Source: Cytauxzoon felis (lineage: Eukaryota; Apicomplexa; Aconoidasida; Piroplasmida; Theileriidae). From it: a stretch of 64,000 bases of DNA. Under the pieces are notes generated by a model. The model was not told where the DNA came from and made no database searches. It saw nothing but the letters and a program-made list of their open reading frames with translations. Positions 40,565 through 51,878 of this stretch are shown here, piece after piece (position 1 is the stretch's first letter; each line of letters opens with the position of its first letter). The translations under genes and the position numbers were made by a program. The stretch is from assembly GCA_020283715.1 (NCBI GenBank), contig JAIQCW010000317.1, positions 93,454 through 157,453 on the forward strand. The letters are read 5' to 3'.

Positions 40565-42649
40565 ATGGGTGATTGGCTGGGTATAACATGTATGTTTTTA
40601 AATGGATTCGTTATGCTCACTCCGCATAGGATAGCTATGCTTTGTGCTAATCATGTCATTAAACGATTTCATTTTCCACAATGTACTGTACCATTATTTA
40701 TCTATAAAATCCATACTCCCATGGAACTGGCAAGTTTAACTTCCACGTTTCTTGCAAACGTAGTAACATGGGTTAGTGATGCAGCATTTAGCGATGGTGA
40801 TAAAAAGATGAAGTTTAAAAGGATAATCTCCTGTATCGCAATATGGATTATGTTTCTTACTTCCGTTGTATCATATTTCTTATTTATTAGTGATGAAGAG
40901 TATGGGAATTTTGAATTATTCTATTGGTCCGTTGTTTCAATCACATTTGCCAATGGATTCTCCTCCAACTTTGGGTTTGGAGTTAATTTTAACTCAACAA
41001 TGTACGGAGCTGGAATACCTGCATCTTCGTTTGTAACATTCATTGTCCACAAATCGTATAATTATTTTTATAATAAATACTTTTGGGATGAATATGATTA
41101 TAGGCTTGTTGTCGTACAATATTACTTTACCATGTTCTCCCTTGGTCTCACTGGCGCATTATGGACATGGGATCAAGTGATGCAAATTAATACAGGACCT
41201 CCACCAACACCAACAATTCAAGTGGATATTAGTCAAATACCTGATGGTGTAGGTAAAACTACAACTTATACAGACAGTAGTAGTAATAAGGTGAAAGTAA
41301 AGTATCAGAATCAAAATGTTGCGGGTTTCCAATTCTATATCCATACATTGGCAGCTGGAGGGAAGTTTACATTGAAGAAGGATATAAAGATTAATTCTCA
41401 ACAAAGCAATAATACTGCTACATTAACAAGCAATGATATTCAAAATTTTTATGAAGTGTATTATTATAAGAAGAGTAACGCGGGAGCTTTGAAGGTTAAA
41501 ACTTCAAGTGAAACCAAGGTATACGCTAAGAATTCAGATGTCACACAAACTACCGGTTCATGGTTACAATATAACGATAATAGCTCTACTGATAATAATA
41601 CTTTCAGTAATCTTACAGATCTATTTAGTGAACTCAAATCTGAGGATGAAATTAAAATTGAGAAGACTACAACTGGCTATGGTTTTAAGAAAACCAATGG
41701 AACTGTAGATAATATAACAGTTGCCAGTGAAACTGTTGGAACTGGTAAACTTGGTGTCACTGATTATAAATGTTATAAGCATACTTTACAGAGTGGCATG
41801 AATATCAAGAAGATAAGATACAATGATACACTTTTGTTGGGTTTTGATGAAATGCAAAGCGTTACTGCTGTTTATGTATACTATAAGTCTGAAGATGAGC
41901 AGTATAAAAGACCATTATTGGTATATTTTGAGTATAACACAAATAACCACAAAGTTTACGGGAGGGGTACAGATTGGAGAGACATGAATATAACGGGAAC
42001 CCAAAATCAAAACGAACCAAGTGCCAATGGCCTTGAACCACATCTTGATAAGATGGTTAGACAGGGTACTTTTAAAGAATTGATATATTTTGATAATGGT
42101 TATCACTGGTCGCCTATACTTATGTTAACATTTTCATTAGGCACGATTTATGCTTTTTACCCCATGATTTCTCCATATTCTTTGATTGATCCTGAGAGAG
42201 CTGAGAAGATCGATTTATGGATTGCTGTTACATGCGCAATACCAAACTTCGTTTTGGCTGTAATGGATACGATGGATGCCATGAACCCCAATAGTGGACA
42301 TGGCCCAGGTGCTAAATGGGAGAAGGACGATAATGTAAATAGAGAATACTATCATTATGTATGGATTATAGGTGGTGTCCCTTATTTGATTTGCCTTTAT
42401 GTATTTTTCACTACACTACACTTTCCTGAAGGATTTATCGGTAGACATGTTAAGGATAATCCTTATGTGGTTGGATTTTTCAGTGTAACCTTCAATACAG
42501 TTCAGGAGCTTATGGAATCTACGGGATTCGGTGGCGGTGATAAACAGAGTTATGATGGATTCGTTGGATCAATAAATCAATTTTCTGTATTATTAATGTT
42601 AATAACTTGTGTATGTACAATGTTCCCATGTGATGGGTATTTGAAATAA
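40565..42649 (+). CDS. ENT-like membrane antigen with short repeat loop (694 residues)
   Basis: A single exon. TM half 1 (residues about 8-210): [58 protein letters not shown] and [17 protein letters not shown]. Central loop (about 215-505): one block with KVKVKYQNQ, GFQFYIHTLAAGG and YEVYYYKK, then one unit with [19 protein letters not shown] and RPLLVYFEY. TM half 2: [40 protein letters not shown] and [15 protein letters not shown], ending CDGYLK. It is the short-loop relative of the 1218-residue protein nested in PRP28; the TM halves are nearly identical while the loop differs in unit number and sequence, as expected for a variable exposed region. It sits free between genes. Confidence 0.82.
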   Translation: MGDWLGITCMFLNGFVMLTPHRIAMLCANHVIKRFHFPQCTVPLFIYKIHTPMELASLTSTFLANVVTWVSDAAFSDGDKKMKFKRIISCIAIWIMFLTSVVSYFLFISDEEYGNFELFYWSVVSITFANGFSSNFGFGVNFNSTMYGAGIPASSFVTFIVHKSYNYFYNKYFWDEYDYRLVVVQYYFTMFSLGLTGALWTWDQVMQINTGPPPTPTIQVDISQIPDGVGKTTTYTDSSSNKVKVKYQNQNVAGFQFYIHTLAAGGKFTLKKDIKINSQQSNNTATLTSNDIQNFYEVYYYKKSNAGALKVKTSSETKVYAKNSDVTQTTGSWLQYNDNSSTDNNTFSNLTDLFSELKSEDEIKIEKTTTGYGFKKTNGTVDNITVASETVGTGKLGVTDYKCYKHTLQSGMNIKKIRYNDTLLLGFDEMQSVTAVYVYYKSEDEQYKRPLLVYFEYNTNNHKVYGRGTDWRDMNITGTQNQNEPSANGLEPHLDKMVRQGTFKELIYFDNGYHWSPILMLTFSLGTIYAFYPMISPYSLIDPERAEKIDLWIAVTCAIPNFVLAVMDTMDAMNPNSGHGPGAKWEKDDNVNREYYHYVWIIGGVPYLICLYVFFTTLHFPEGFIGRHVKDNPYVVGFFSVTFNTVQELMESTGFGGGDKQSYDGFVGSINQFSVLLMLITCVCTMFPCDGYLK

Positions 42650-42769
42650 TACTCATCAATAAATATAACAACTGATAATAAAAAACTTACTCACCGTAAC
42701 ACCACATAATTATTCACTTGCACTATAAGATTTAATTAACCCCACTATTATAATCATGTCTTAATACAG

Positions 42770-43045
42770 GTTCCACTCGAGGTCCAATACTTGCCTTCAC
42801 CCGAGGTTGTCTTGCAGACAGCTCTCCACCTGAGGTTCATCCTGCCGTCAGCTTCCTCTATTTGGTTATCCCTTCGCTTCCCTGAGATCAGCTACGGGTC
42901 CACTTGAGGTCTAATCTTACTCTTCATTCCATCTACAACATCCTTGCCACGATCTCTGGGAGTGGTTCTACTCTTTAGAGGGAGGTAATTAGAAAAGCTC
43001 CATGCAATGGAAATGTGAGTTGGATTGGATTCCAGGTGGAGAGCT
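42770..43045. repeat. Palindromic element between antigen genes
   Basis: CCACTCGAGGTCC, TCTTGCAGACAGCTC, CCACCTGAGGTTC, CTGCCGTCAGCTTCC, CCCTGAGATCAGCTACGGG, CCACGATCTCTGGGAGTGG, CTCTTTAGAG, AGCTCCATGCAATGG, CAGGTGG. Confidence 0.85.
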
Positions 43046-43129
43046 CACTTTATATATGGAAAGGTTTTATACTCTTTAAATAATTTGGAATGTGTTGTCC
43101 TTTGTACATTCGAAATAGAACTAGAATGA

Positions 43130-43954
43130 TTGGATATTGGATTGGATATGTACGAACAAAGCAATGGAAAATTGAAAAACCGCGGTTATGGTACAATGAA
43201 GAAAGATACTGATAAAGGTATTGATCAAGATAATGAACCTAACAACAAGGGTATTCTAAGTTTATTTAGTTTTGAACGTGATGGTACTGCTGGAGAAAAT
43301 CTTGGCCATGCCGCGGATTGGTCGCCTATAGGCATGTTGGCTGCATCATTGGGGACGGTTTATTTTTTCTATCCTTCCATCTCTCCATACCAACTCGTTG
43401 AGGATGATATTATGGGTAAAAAGATCGATTTATGGATCTTGTTCACTGCTGCCATACCTAATTTTGGGGTTGCACTTCTGGATATAATTGAGGAAGCGGC
43501 AGGTGGTGGTACTCAGGATTTACGTGTCGGTCCTAGCGGCAGATCATGGACGCAAAGAGATTCTTTGCCTTGGCAACTGTCATGGCTAGCTATAATACCT
43601 TATTTAACCTGCATCTATATTTTTCTATCATTTATGAATTAACCGGATGGTTTTTTTGGTAGACATATGAAGAGTAAGAAATGGCTTGTATATATCGTCT
43701 GTATAACATTCAACTTCTTCCAAGAGTGGTTAGAATCCATCGGATTTTCAGGAGCAGGCGCGCAAATACAGGATGATGCAGGACAATCCATAAAAAGTGA
43801 GGACACTAGCGGTACACATACTGGCACATATACAAGACCCGTTCATTGCTACCAAGATACAGATACGACCAACGGCACTGTTACAACCGCAGGTGAAGAC
43901 AAACCATTTTTAGATGATGGAAACATAACAGGTAGAATTAATTTCAAAACTTGA
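43130..43954 (+). pseudogene. C-terminal half of an ENT-like antigen relative, interrupted by a stop
   Basis: Encodes a polar start, then DWSPIGMLAASLGTVYFFYP, SISPYQLVEDDIMGKKIDLW, AAIPNFGVALLDIIEE and YLTCIYIFLSFMN. A TAA stop at 43640-43642 falls exactly where the intact relatives read on into their PEGFIGRH block. The same frame continues after the stop with PDGFFGRHMKSKK, TFNFFQEWLESIGFSGAG and a new polar tail of about 60 residues (ending GRINFKT) not present in the relatives. The N-terminal TM half and the repeat loop are absent. It is a broken, truncated paralogue. Confidence 0.7.
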
Positions 43955-44029
43955 ACCTTCAACCATAATATAACTTAACATTTAATAACACTCATAATAT
44001 TCAAGATCTATACCAAATCTATAACACCT

Positions 44030-44590
44030 TTCCACCTGAGGTTACAATCACACCTTATATTTCATCTTATCTTCCCACTCGCCGTTCCACCTATGTCGTC
44101 TTGCAGACAGCTTCCCTATTTACATCCCCCTTCGCTTCCCTGAGATCAGCTACGGGTTCCACTTGAGGTCCTGTACTAGTCTTCATTCCACTTCTACACC
44201 TCTTCCACCTGATGTCGTCTTGCAGACAGCTTCCCTATTTACATCCCCCTTCGCTTCCCTGAGATCAGCTACGGGTTCCACTTGAGGTCCTGTACTAGTC
44301 TTCATTCCACCTCTCTTTGTCTTGCAGACAGCTTCTCTATTTACTTCCCCCTCCGCTTCCCTGAGATCAGCTTCGGGTAGTCCACTTGAGGTTACATCCG
44401 ACACATCCTTAGCACCATCTTCCATCATTCCCATGATGGATGATCCATCACTACCTTCTCTACCGCCACGATCTCCGGGAGTGGCTCTACTCTTTAGAGA
44501 TAGATAATTGAAAGAGCTGACGGCAGGACGACCTCAGGTGGAACAGCGAGTGGAAGATAAGATGAAATAGAAGGTGGTGATTGGACCTCA
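44030..44590. repeat. Palindromic element cluster with a direct duplication
   Basis: A block of about 130 bp is present twice in tandem: GTCGTCTTGCAGACAGCTTC, CCTATTTACATCCCCCTTCG, CCTGAGATCAGCTACGGG and CCACTTGAGGTCCTGTACTAG, at about 44095 and again at about 44213. A third, more diverged copy begins at about 44320. A CCACGATCTCCGGGAGTGG / CTCTTTAGAG core and GAGCTGACGGCAGGACGACC follow. It sits between the broken antigen gene and the PUF 3' end. Confidence 0.85.
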
Positions 44591-44660
44591 GTGGAGAAGT
44601 ATATTAAAGATAGATAGTGATATATAATTAATCAAGTAATAGATTACAATGTAATGTATG

Positions 44661-47481
44661 TTAATTGATCCAGAGGTTATTTTTATGATTGATATTATAG
44701 TGTTGATTATAGATGAGATTGGAGAGATCATGATATTTTTTATTAAGATCATCATGTATGATATGATTGGATTTTTTGGTAATTTTGGCGGCGATTCTTT
44801 TACCTGCGGAAGCTACTTTTAATTCTTCTAGATGTGGTTGTATACGATCTAATAATATAGTTAATTCATCAGAATGTGCAACATTAAGTACACGTTGTAT
44901 TACATAATTACCAAATGGATCTAATATTAAATCTTTAAGTATATTAAATGGTACATTAAGAAATTTAGATATTAAAATATTACGTATTTCTAATGGACAA
45001 AATAATAAACATCTTTCAACAACATTAGAACTAAATTTTTGTTTAGCTAATTCTGTTACATTATCAGCTAATAATGTAACAATTCTTTTATTAATATTAT
45101 CATTTTTAAGTCTTAATACATATTGTATTACATAATTACCATATGCATCTTCAACTAAATCTAATGTATATTTAGATATAGTATCTATTAATATCATACG
45201 TTGTTCATTATTAGCTGCATCAATACATCTTTGCATTACACAACAACCATGACGATGTGTAGATAAATATATACAATTATCATTCATAGCTTTATATATA
45301 AAATCACAATCATTATTATTTAATGATATTAAACATTTTTGTATTACATGATTACCATTTAAATCATTTATTAATTCTACTACATAATCATTTAATATAT
45401 TTTTTATTATTATTATATGTTTTGGATCATTTACTACTTCTATTAATTTTTGTATTGCACGTGTACCATGCATATTCATACATATTGTTATAAAATCTTT
45501 CTCTGTACCCATTATTATCTTACCTAATTGATCATTATTACATACCATCATTAATTTCTGACATAAATAATTACCAAATGGATCCGTCATTAATATATAT
45601 ATATTCTCTATTACTTCATCTAATACTGATGATATAAATAATTCATCACCATTATCTAATTGCCTTTGTAACATTCTACAACCTGTTTGATCTTTTGCTA
45701 TATTTAATATATTACCCATTATTTGATTATATGATGGATGTTGAGGATATAAGGATGAAGATGTCAATGAGGAATTATTATTTGATGTCAATGATGTATT
45801 GATGTTTGATGTCAATGATGCATTGTTATTTGATGTCAACGAGGAGTTGTTACTTGTCATCATTGAGGAATTGATGTTATTATTCGTCACCAATGATGTA
45901 TTCATATTCGTCATCGTTGTTGTATTGGTAGATAAATAACCATTATAATTATAAAACTTCATTCTATTATTAATTTTCAAATTACCATTACAATTCAATC
46001 TATTTGATGATATAAAATTATTACCATCATAAATCTTTTTATTCCTACGACGATTCAATGATGTAGATATAGCCCTACTACTATTACTATAAACCTTTAA
46101 TCTATTATTATATATACCCATTACATCATCTTTATAATCAGGAAATAAATCATCAAATATTTTATTAGATGTACCAGATATACCCATATCAGATAAACGC
46201 CTAATTATATTACTATCCATCATAGTCATCTTATTATTAAAATCCATCATATCATAATCATTACAACTACCCAATTTTGGAGTCTCCAATTGCCTCAACA
46301 TCGTCTCTGATAATGTATCAATATTACAATTATTACCATTATTACTAGTATTATTATTATTTACATCATTAGATATATCAGAATAACGTGTCGAAAATGA
46401 TTCACAATTCATATAATCAACATTACGAACATTACCATTCATATACATATCACTACCACTCAATAATGAACTAAAATTAACATTATCACTATAATTTATT
46501 AATATATAATCAATAAATAATATAACTTACATCATTGTATCTATCGTTGATGATTTCTCAATACCATAAAATGCAGGCAAATTTATCTTCTCCAAAACAC
46601 TATAATCCAATTGATCACTCTTGAAATCTATATTTTATCATTAAATAATATCAATATAAAAAAACAATTATAAACAACATATATGATGAATGTTATTTCA
46701 ACTCTATGTTACAACATTGTTTTCCACTCGCCGTGGAGGCTTCATCCATTTATTTCCCCTTCCAGCTCCCATAGATCGCTTCCAGGTTCCACTTGAGGTT
46801 ATAAACCTAATCTCGGCGAGATATGTCGAAGGTAGTGGTTTTCACATAGATGGAGATATCTCAATGAATATAAATTGGAATGAAGTGAGGTTTATTAAGC
46901 TAGATACAATCATCAAATTCCTTTTCAATGAAGTATTAAAATGTAAATTTCATCCAATATTCATTCCACAATTTTCATAAGTTTCCCCAGAAATGCAGGA
47001 TTTCCATCAAAATTTGCAGGTAAAATGAAGAAGTGGAAAAAAATGATTGGACCTCAAGTGGAACCCGTAGCTGATCTCAGGGAAGCGGAGGGGAAAATAA
47101 ATAGAAGAGGCACCACGCCGAGTGGCAACGGCAGGACCTCAGGTGGAAGCTGACGGCAGGAAGAAGAGAGGATGGAGTGGAAGGAGAGATAGATGTAACC
47201 TCGAGTGAATTGTGGAGAGAGATGGAGATTATATGAGCATCTTCAGACATGAGGTACGTGTTTACCTAGCTCTATTGATTATAGAGTTTCATAATAGGTT
47301 ATGATATAGATCTACATGTATAAAGAGAGATGACCATAATATGATATATAATGGGTGGTTATATTGATATGTATGGTCAGTTAACAATGTTAGATCTAAA
47401 CATGCATTATAGGATCCATTGGGTAAAGAATAATAAGATATGGAAATAAAACGTACCGTTATTGAAATTGTGTTCTGTCAT
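44661..47481 (-). CDS. PUF (Pumilio-family) RNA-binding protein
   Basis: Exon 1 47481-47457 (MTEHNFNN), then an 820 bp intron, an exon ending near 46530 (DFKSDQLDYSVLEKINL...), a short intron, and a long exon to 44661; the junction phases agree. The N-terminal about 240 residues are Asn/Ser-rich, with tandem SLTSN-type repeats. Eight PUM repeats follow at about residues 245-570: GCRMLQRQLDNG, GNYLCQKLMMVC, GTRAIQKLIEVV, GNHVIQKCLISL, GCCVMQRCIDAA, GNYVIQYVLRLK, SSNVVERCLLFC and GNYVIQRVLNVA. Such proteins bind 3' UTR motifs and repress or store mRNAs in the cytoplasm; in apicomplexans they act in stage conversion. Intron 1 carries palindromic and second-family repeats. Confidence 0.9.
46720..47215. 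repeat. Palindromic elements flanking second-family repeat, in PUF intron 1
   Basis: Left part 46725-46805 (CACTCGCCGTGGAGGC, ATTTCCCCTTCCAGCTCCC, CCACTTGAGGTTA). Right part 47045-47215 (ACCTCAAGTGGAACCC, GTAGCTGATCTCAGGG, GGCACCACGCCGAGTGG, ACCTCAGGTGG, AGCTGACGGCAGG). The middle is the second repeat family. Confidence 0.82.
46810..47030 (+). repeat. Second repeat family, copy B
   Basis: Matches 8013-8245. The plus-strand frame is better kept here (GDISMNINWNEVRFIKLDTI, then LFNEVLKCKFHP) and ends at a TAA at about 46978. Like copy A it is bordered by palindromic modules inside an intron of a minus-strand gene. Confidence 0.65.
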
Positions 47482-48766
47482 GATGAAGATGCCTAGATTT
47501 AAAGTATTGATATGACAGGAGACAGTGGTTACAGATATTAAAACTAAATTAATAAAATCTTTATTTGATATCACGTTTTAGGATTTAGAAATAATTTGTA
47601 TACATTTTAAAAAAAGTAATGAATAAGTATAAGATTTAAATGATATATTACAAAATTAGATGAAGAAAAACCACATTGTCTAATTAAATATAAAACAGTA
47701 TATTAAATATATAAATTTATACTTGTATCATTTATAGACAATTAATATTACAATGTAAAATAAATCTTCATAACAAGACATATGATATCAAGTAGATACA
47801 AATAAACATTCTTATTATACCTATAAATATAATACAATTATAATTTGACAATGGGGTATCATTAATAGCACATACCTTCTACACCTTTTGTGGGATACAA
47901 CATATACATTATTTAATCTATACCCTACAAACTATTAATTATAATTAGTCATTGTGCATTTTATATATTTATATCATCACTATATCATTAATATAATCAA
48001 TTGTCATTTAATTACAATATAATAATAATAATTATTATTTACCTTCCATTTATAACTTAATATTTATATAAATTATATTGTCATATTTAGAATCTTAATT
48101 ACATAATCTGTCTTGATCCATGATATATATAATATTATTATTCATCTAATAGCATATCTGGTCATATGTATTCATTACAACGTATATATACATATATATA
48201 AATATATAACGTTGGATAATATAGTGTTTTTTATATTAGACATGATGAATAGAGCCATCTACTAGGGTCATTTAGATCATTTATATTTAATCATAATATT
48301 TTCAAGTAGATATTATATTAATTTAAAGTAAATTAAAATATAATATATATAACATTATATAATTCTATATATATTATAGAATAAAAGTATAAATTATTAT
48401 AGTTTCCAAAGTAGTTTAAAAAAAGATAGTTATAGTAGTGTATATATTAAATCTGTTGAGATATAATTGAATAATTATTAAATGTTGTGTAAAATAATTA
48501 TATATTTATATGATAATATTATCTTAAAGTAGTTGAACCATTATAATCTATCATTATTGCTAAATCATTTATGATTTTACAAATGGGGAATATAATTAGA
48601 TGATTATACATATATTTAATGCCATCTACAAATGTGTAGATAATATAATCTTAATTGTATATAATATATTATATTTATATATTATTATGTATTAATTATG
48701 TCTAATAAAATGTATAATTATTATAAATTATTATAATTTATTGTCATTTTTTATATACTTTTTATA
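47482..48766. other. Very AT-rich divergent intergenic region
   Basis: About 1.3 kb between the starts of the PUF and TOE1-like genes. It is among the most AT-rich stretches in the window, with long runs of TATATA-type sequence and no palindromic modules, RNA genes or open frames I can support. It presumably contains both promoters. Confidence 0.5.
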
Positions 48767-51700
48767 ATGATCGATGATAAAGATTTAGATATCACCGATC
48801 TTATTAATCGTATACCAAATTCACATTTTATCGCTATCGATTGTGGTATGTTTATATCAATTACTCAAATGTGTATACATTATAATATAGAATTTAGTGG
48901 TATCGATCCTAAACCAAAATCTATAAAATCTCTTAGTGAATATCTCTTAACATTAAAAACTAACGCAGAAAAATATACATTACGTTTGTCTTAAATTTCA
49001 AACCTTATATAATTTTCATAAAATTCCCACAATTTAGTACAAATCGGCTTCTGTCTTGCTGAATATGTCAATACCGTACAAGGACATAAATGGATACTCT
49101 ATCCTTACAACTTTTATACACTCTCAACTAATGTACGTTTATACATTGATCCAATGAAATGAAGTAACCATTGAATTACACGAGTGTAATGAATCTATAC
49201 CCGAAGTATAATCCACCTTCAACTTCCCACTCACCGTGGAGGCTTCTCCGCCTGACGTCGTCTTGCAGACAGCTTCTCTATTTAGTTCCCCTCAAACTCC
49301 CGTAGATCGTTCTCGGGTAGTCCACTTGAGGTCCAATGACTATGCTTCGGCCACGATCTTCCTGGTTATCTAATTGCTTGAGGTTTGTTGGTAAGGAGGA
49401 GGCAAAGAAATGTGAACTGGATGATAATTATACATGCCGCAAAGCTAGGTATGCAAAAGATTCTAATTGTAATAAGAATAAGGTTAATACGTTGAAGAGT
49501 AAATATGATGCGATGATTAAAGCGGCTTCTGATAAATTGAAGGGAGTTACAGATAATATAAATAGTGTAAATGGTTGTAATAGTATTGGCACAGCATGTA
49601 CTACAAATACTGAATGTTCAAGTACTTCAACTTGTTCAGGTCAACCATGTACCTGCAATGGACAAGAATGTAATTGTACACCTACTACTACAGATAATCC
49701 CAACGGTGTCTTTAAGAAATTATGCGATATAATGTGTTGCAATGGAACTACATGTAATTGTAATAGTGGGAAGTGTAATTCTATATCCACATTTTGTACT
49801 GAAGTGAAGAATTTCACGGATCTAGTGAATGAGGTTATTAAAAATGCAACAACAACCTCTGCTGAATCTACACCTCCTCCAACATGTAACTGTAAGGGTA
49901 AGAACTGTGAATATTGTAAAACCCGTCGCTTCATTAAACTCATTGAGGTGTATACGGAGAAGTTGAATGGAAATAAAGAATGTACATGCAATAAACCAGA
50001 TTGGGGTGATGCAGTCATTGATATAACGTTAGACGTCGGATTTACTGTCATTAAATACTTCTTCAATATGTTTAATGGTTCAAATTCTGATAATGGTAAG
50101 GTCGAAAATGGCAAAGGAACAGGTGAAACTTCTCAAAAATCCAAGCCAAAATTTTATGAGTGCAAGTGTTGCAACGGTAAAAAAGAAAACTGCTTAAAGG
50201 ATGGAGAACATTGTGGAATCTCTAATATTATGAAAGAGTGGTTTTGTTGCAAGGGTTGCAGATGTCTTGTTATTTCTGGGGAGGGAAATTCGGATGTGGG
50301 GCAAAATGGAAAATCCGAAAATTCGGATCAACCCCATAAATTATGTAAATGCTTAGTGAAGGTATTTAAACAAGTGGCGGGAAAGTTAGGGATATGTAAG
50401 GATAAGAATCAGAAATGTCCTTGTTCTTGTGCTTCCGATTCCTGCAGCGTTGTCTACTATGACATTGTTTTCCACTCGCTTCCACCTGAGGTTACAATCC
50501 ACCTCTCTTCTTTCCACTCGCCGTGGAGGCCTCTTCCAATTACCTATCTCTAAAGAGTAGAGCCACTCCCAGAGATCGTGGCGGTGAGAAGGTAGTGAAG
50601 AGGGTAGTGATGGATCATCCATCATGGGAATGATGGAAGATGGTTCTAAGGATGTATTGGATGTAACCTCAAGTGGAACCCGAAGCTGATCTCAGGGAAG
50701 CGGAGGGACAACTAAATAGAAGAGCTCCATGCAATGGAAAAGATGTAACTTCGGGTATTAATTATCGTGTTTTTTTATTCTTATAGTTTTCAAATATAAA
50801 TTATATATATATTAGATTACTACAACTGTTGTATTAAATGATACATTGAAATGGTTGAGGAGTAATGGTTTTAGTTTGGATCGTTGGATTGATGAAGGGT
50901 AATTTGAAATTTTATTTGTAATTGACGTTTTTTTTTCAGTATTGAATTTAAACGTTTAGTTGATATAAGAAATGATGAATCTATTGGTACTGTTACAAAA
51001 AGGCATAGGAAGAATGATTTACATCATATCTTAGAAGCTTTAATTGAATCTAAGAAACCTATTGTATTCCATAATGGTTTACTTGATATATTTCATATTT
51101 ATGATAAATTTATTGGTTCTATACCTGATAATCATGTCGATATATCTAAAGAATTAACTCGGTATATTTAAAAAAAATTTATATTATTTCTTTATAGATT
51201 ATTTGTTGGTGGTGTATTTGATACTAAAGTTATTGCTAAATATATTTGTGAAATATGTGAATATAATATATTACGGTATGTTGGGTTATAGTGTTTTTTA
51301 TCCCTACATTACCCCCATAGTAATACAACATTACCTAATTTACATACGAATTTGAATAGGTATATAAATAATTATATATGTATTAATAAATATAGTTTAC
51401 ATGATATGAAGAAATTAACAGAAATATCACAAGATCGTTTAAATTTTAATTATATAGATAAAGTGAATAGATTATATTTAATAATATTATTAAATTCATT
51501 AGGAAACAGGTGATATAAATAAAAAATATTATCATGAAGCAGGTTTTGATGCTACAGTAACCGCTATGGTGTGTTAATGAATTGATAAAGAAATTATTTT
51601 ACCCCATTTAGATTTTTTGTGTGGAGTTACAAATATTAGCGGATTTAGATAAAATAAATAGTTTAGATTTATTAAATTGTGATGAAACAAAGTAGGTTTT

Positions 51701-51878
51701 TTTTAAAAAAGATTATATACTTTATTATAATAGAAATAATGGATCACATGTCGATATAATTATAAATACACTTAATATACACGATACAATAAATCATTCA
51801 TCATATAACTTTAAAACACATTATCAAGAACATGAAGTTTGTTGTAAACACATACATCATATACACTTCCAGTATTAA
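48767..51878 (+). CDS. TOE1-like CAF1-family 3' exonuclease
   Basis: Exons 48767-48845, 48891-48983, 49038-49132, 50816 onward and several short exons to 51878. Splicing restores the first catalytic motif HFIAIDCEFSGI (D and E of the DEDD set) across intron 1. LLQIGFCLAEYV, LYPYNFYTLSTN, LRSNGFSLDRWIDEG and KPIVFHNGLLDIFHIYDKF (third region) follow, then LFVGGVFDTKVIAKYI and YHEAGFDATVTAM, the final H..D motif. Phases agree at the joins. HNG.LD..... and EAG.DA are typical of TOE1/PARN-type deadenylases, which trim snRNA or mRNA 3' ends in the nucleus. Intron 49133-50815 (1683 bp) contains a 405-codon Cys-rich gene on the same strand, with palindromic elements on both sides. Confidence 0.82.
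49200..49350. repeat. Palindromic half-element, 5' side of the Cys-rich gene in TOE1-like intron
   Basis: CCACTCACCGTGGAGGC, GTCGTCTTGCAGACAGCTTC, GTTCCCCTCAAACTCCCG, GATCGTTCTCGGG, CCACTTGAGGTCC, and a broken CCACGATCT where the antigen-type sequence begins. Confidence 0.8.
49336..50553 (+). CDS. Cys-rich antigen-type protein nested in TOE1-like intron (405 residues)
   Basis: An uninterrupted frame on the host's strand. It has about 50 cysteines, many as CNC/CKC pairs: CTCNGQECNC, CCNGTTCNCNSGKC, CNCKGKNCEYC, ECTCNKPDWG, FYECKCCNGKKENC, WFCCKGCRC and CPCSCASDSC. A hydrophobic-amphipathic stretch (VIDITLDVGFTVIKYFF) precedes the NGKVENG block. No signal peptide is visible: the first about 20 codons partly derive from a palindromic module, and the last about 25 codons (after SVVYYD) also run through palindromic sequence. 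The natural ends therefore appear to be missing or replaced. I do not recognise the family; disulphide-rich surface protein is inferred. A fragment of a close relative is in the eIF3B intron. Confidence 0.65.
   Translation: MTMLRPRSSWLSNCLRFVGKEEAKKCELDDNYTCRKARYAKDSNCNKNKVNTLKSKYDAMIKAASDKLKGVTDNINSVNGCNSIGTACTTNTECSSTSTCSGQPCTCNGQECNCTPTTTDNPNGVFKKLCDIMCCNGTTCNCNSGKCNSISTFCTEVKNFTDLVNEVIKNATTTSAESTPPPTCNCKGKNCEYCKTRRFIKLIEVYTEKLNGNKECTCNKPDWGDAVIDITLDVGFTVIKYFFNMFNGSNSDNGKVENGKGTGETSQKSKPKFYECKCCNGKKENCLKDGEHCGISNIMKEWFCCKGCRCLVISGEGNSDVGQNGKSENSDQPHKLCKCLVKVFKQVAGKLGICKDKNQKCPCSCASDSCSVVYYDIVFHSLPPEVTIHLSSFHSPWRPLPITYL
50468..50755. repeat. Palindromic element, 3' side of the Cys-rich gene in TOE1-like intron
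   Basis: TTCCACTCGCTTCCACC, TGAGGTTACAATCCACC, CACTCGCCGTGGAGGCC, CTCTAAAGAGTAGAGCCACTC, AGAGATCGTGGCGG, ACCTCAAGTGG, GAAGCTGATCTCAGGG, GAGCTCCATGCAATGG. Confidence 0.85.

Noticed and set aside
48000..48760. AT-rich block as a centromere or replication origin
   Set aside because: It is just a long divergent intergenic region; no tandem repeat structure or other signal distinguishes it.
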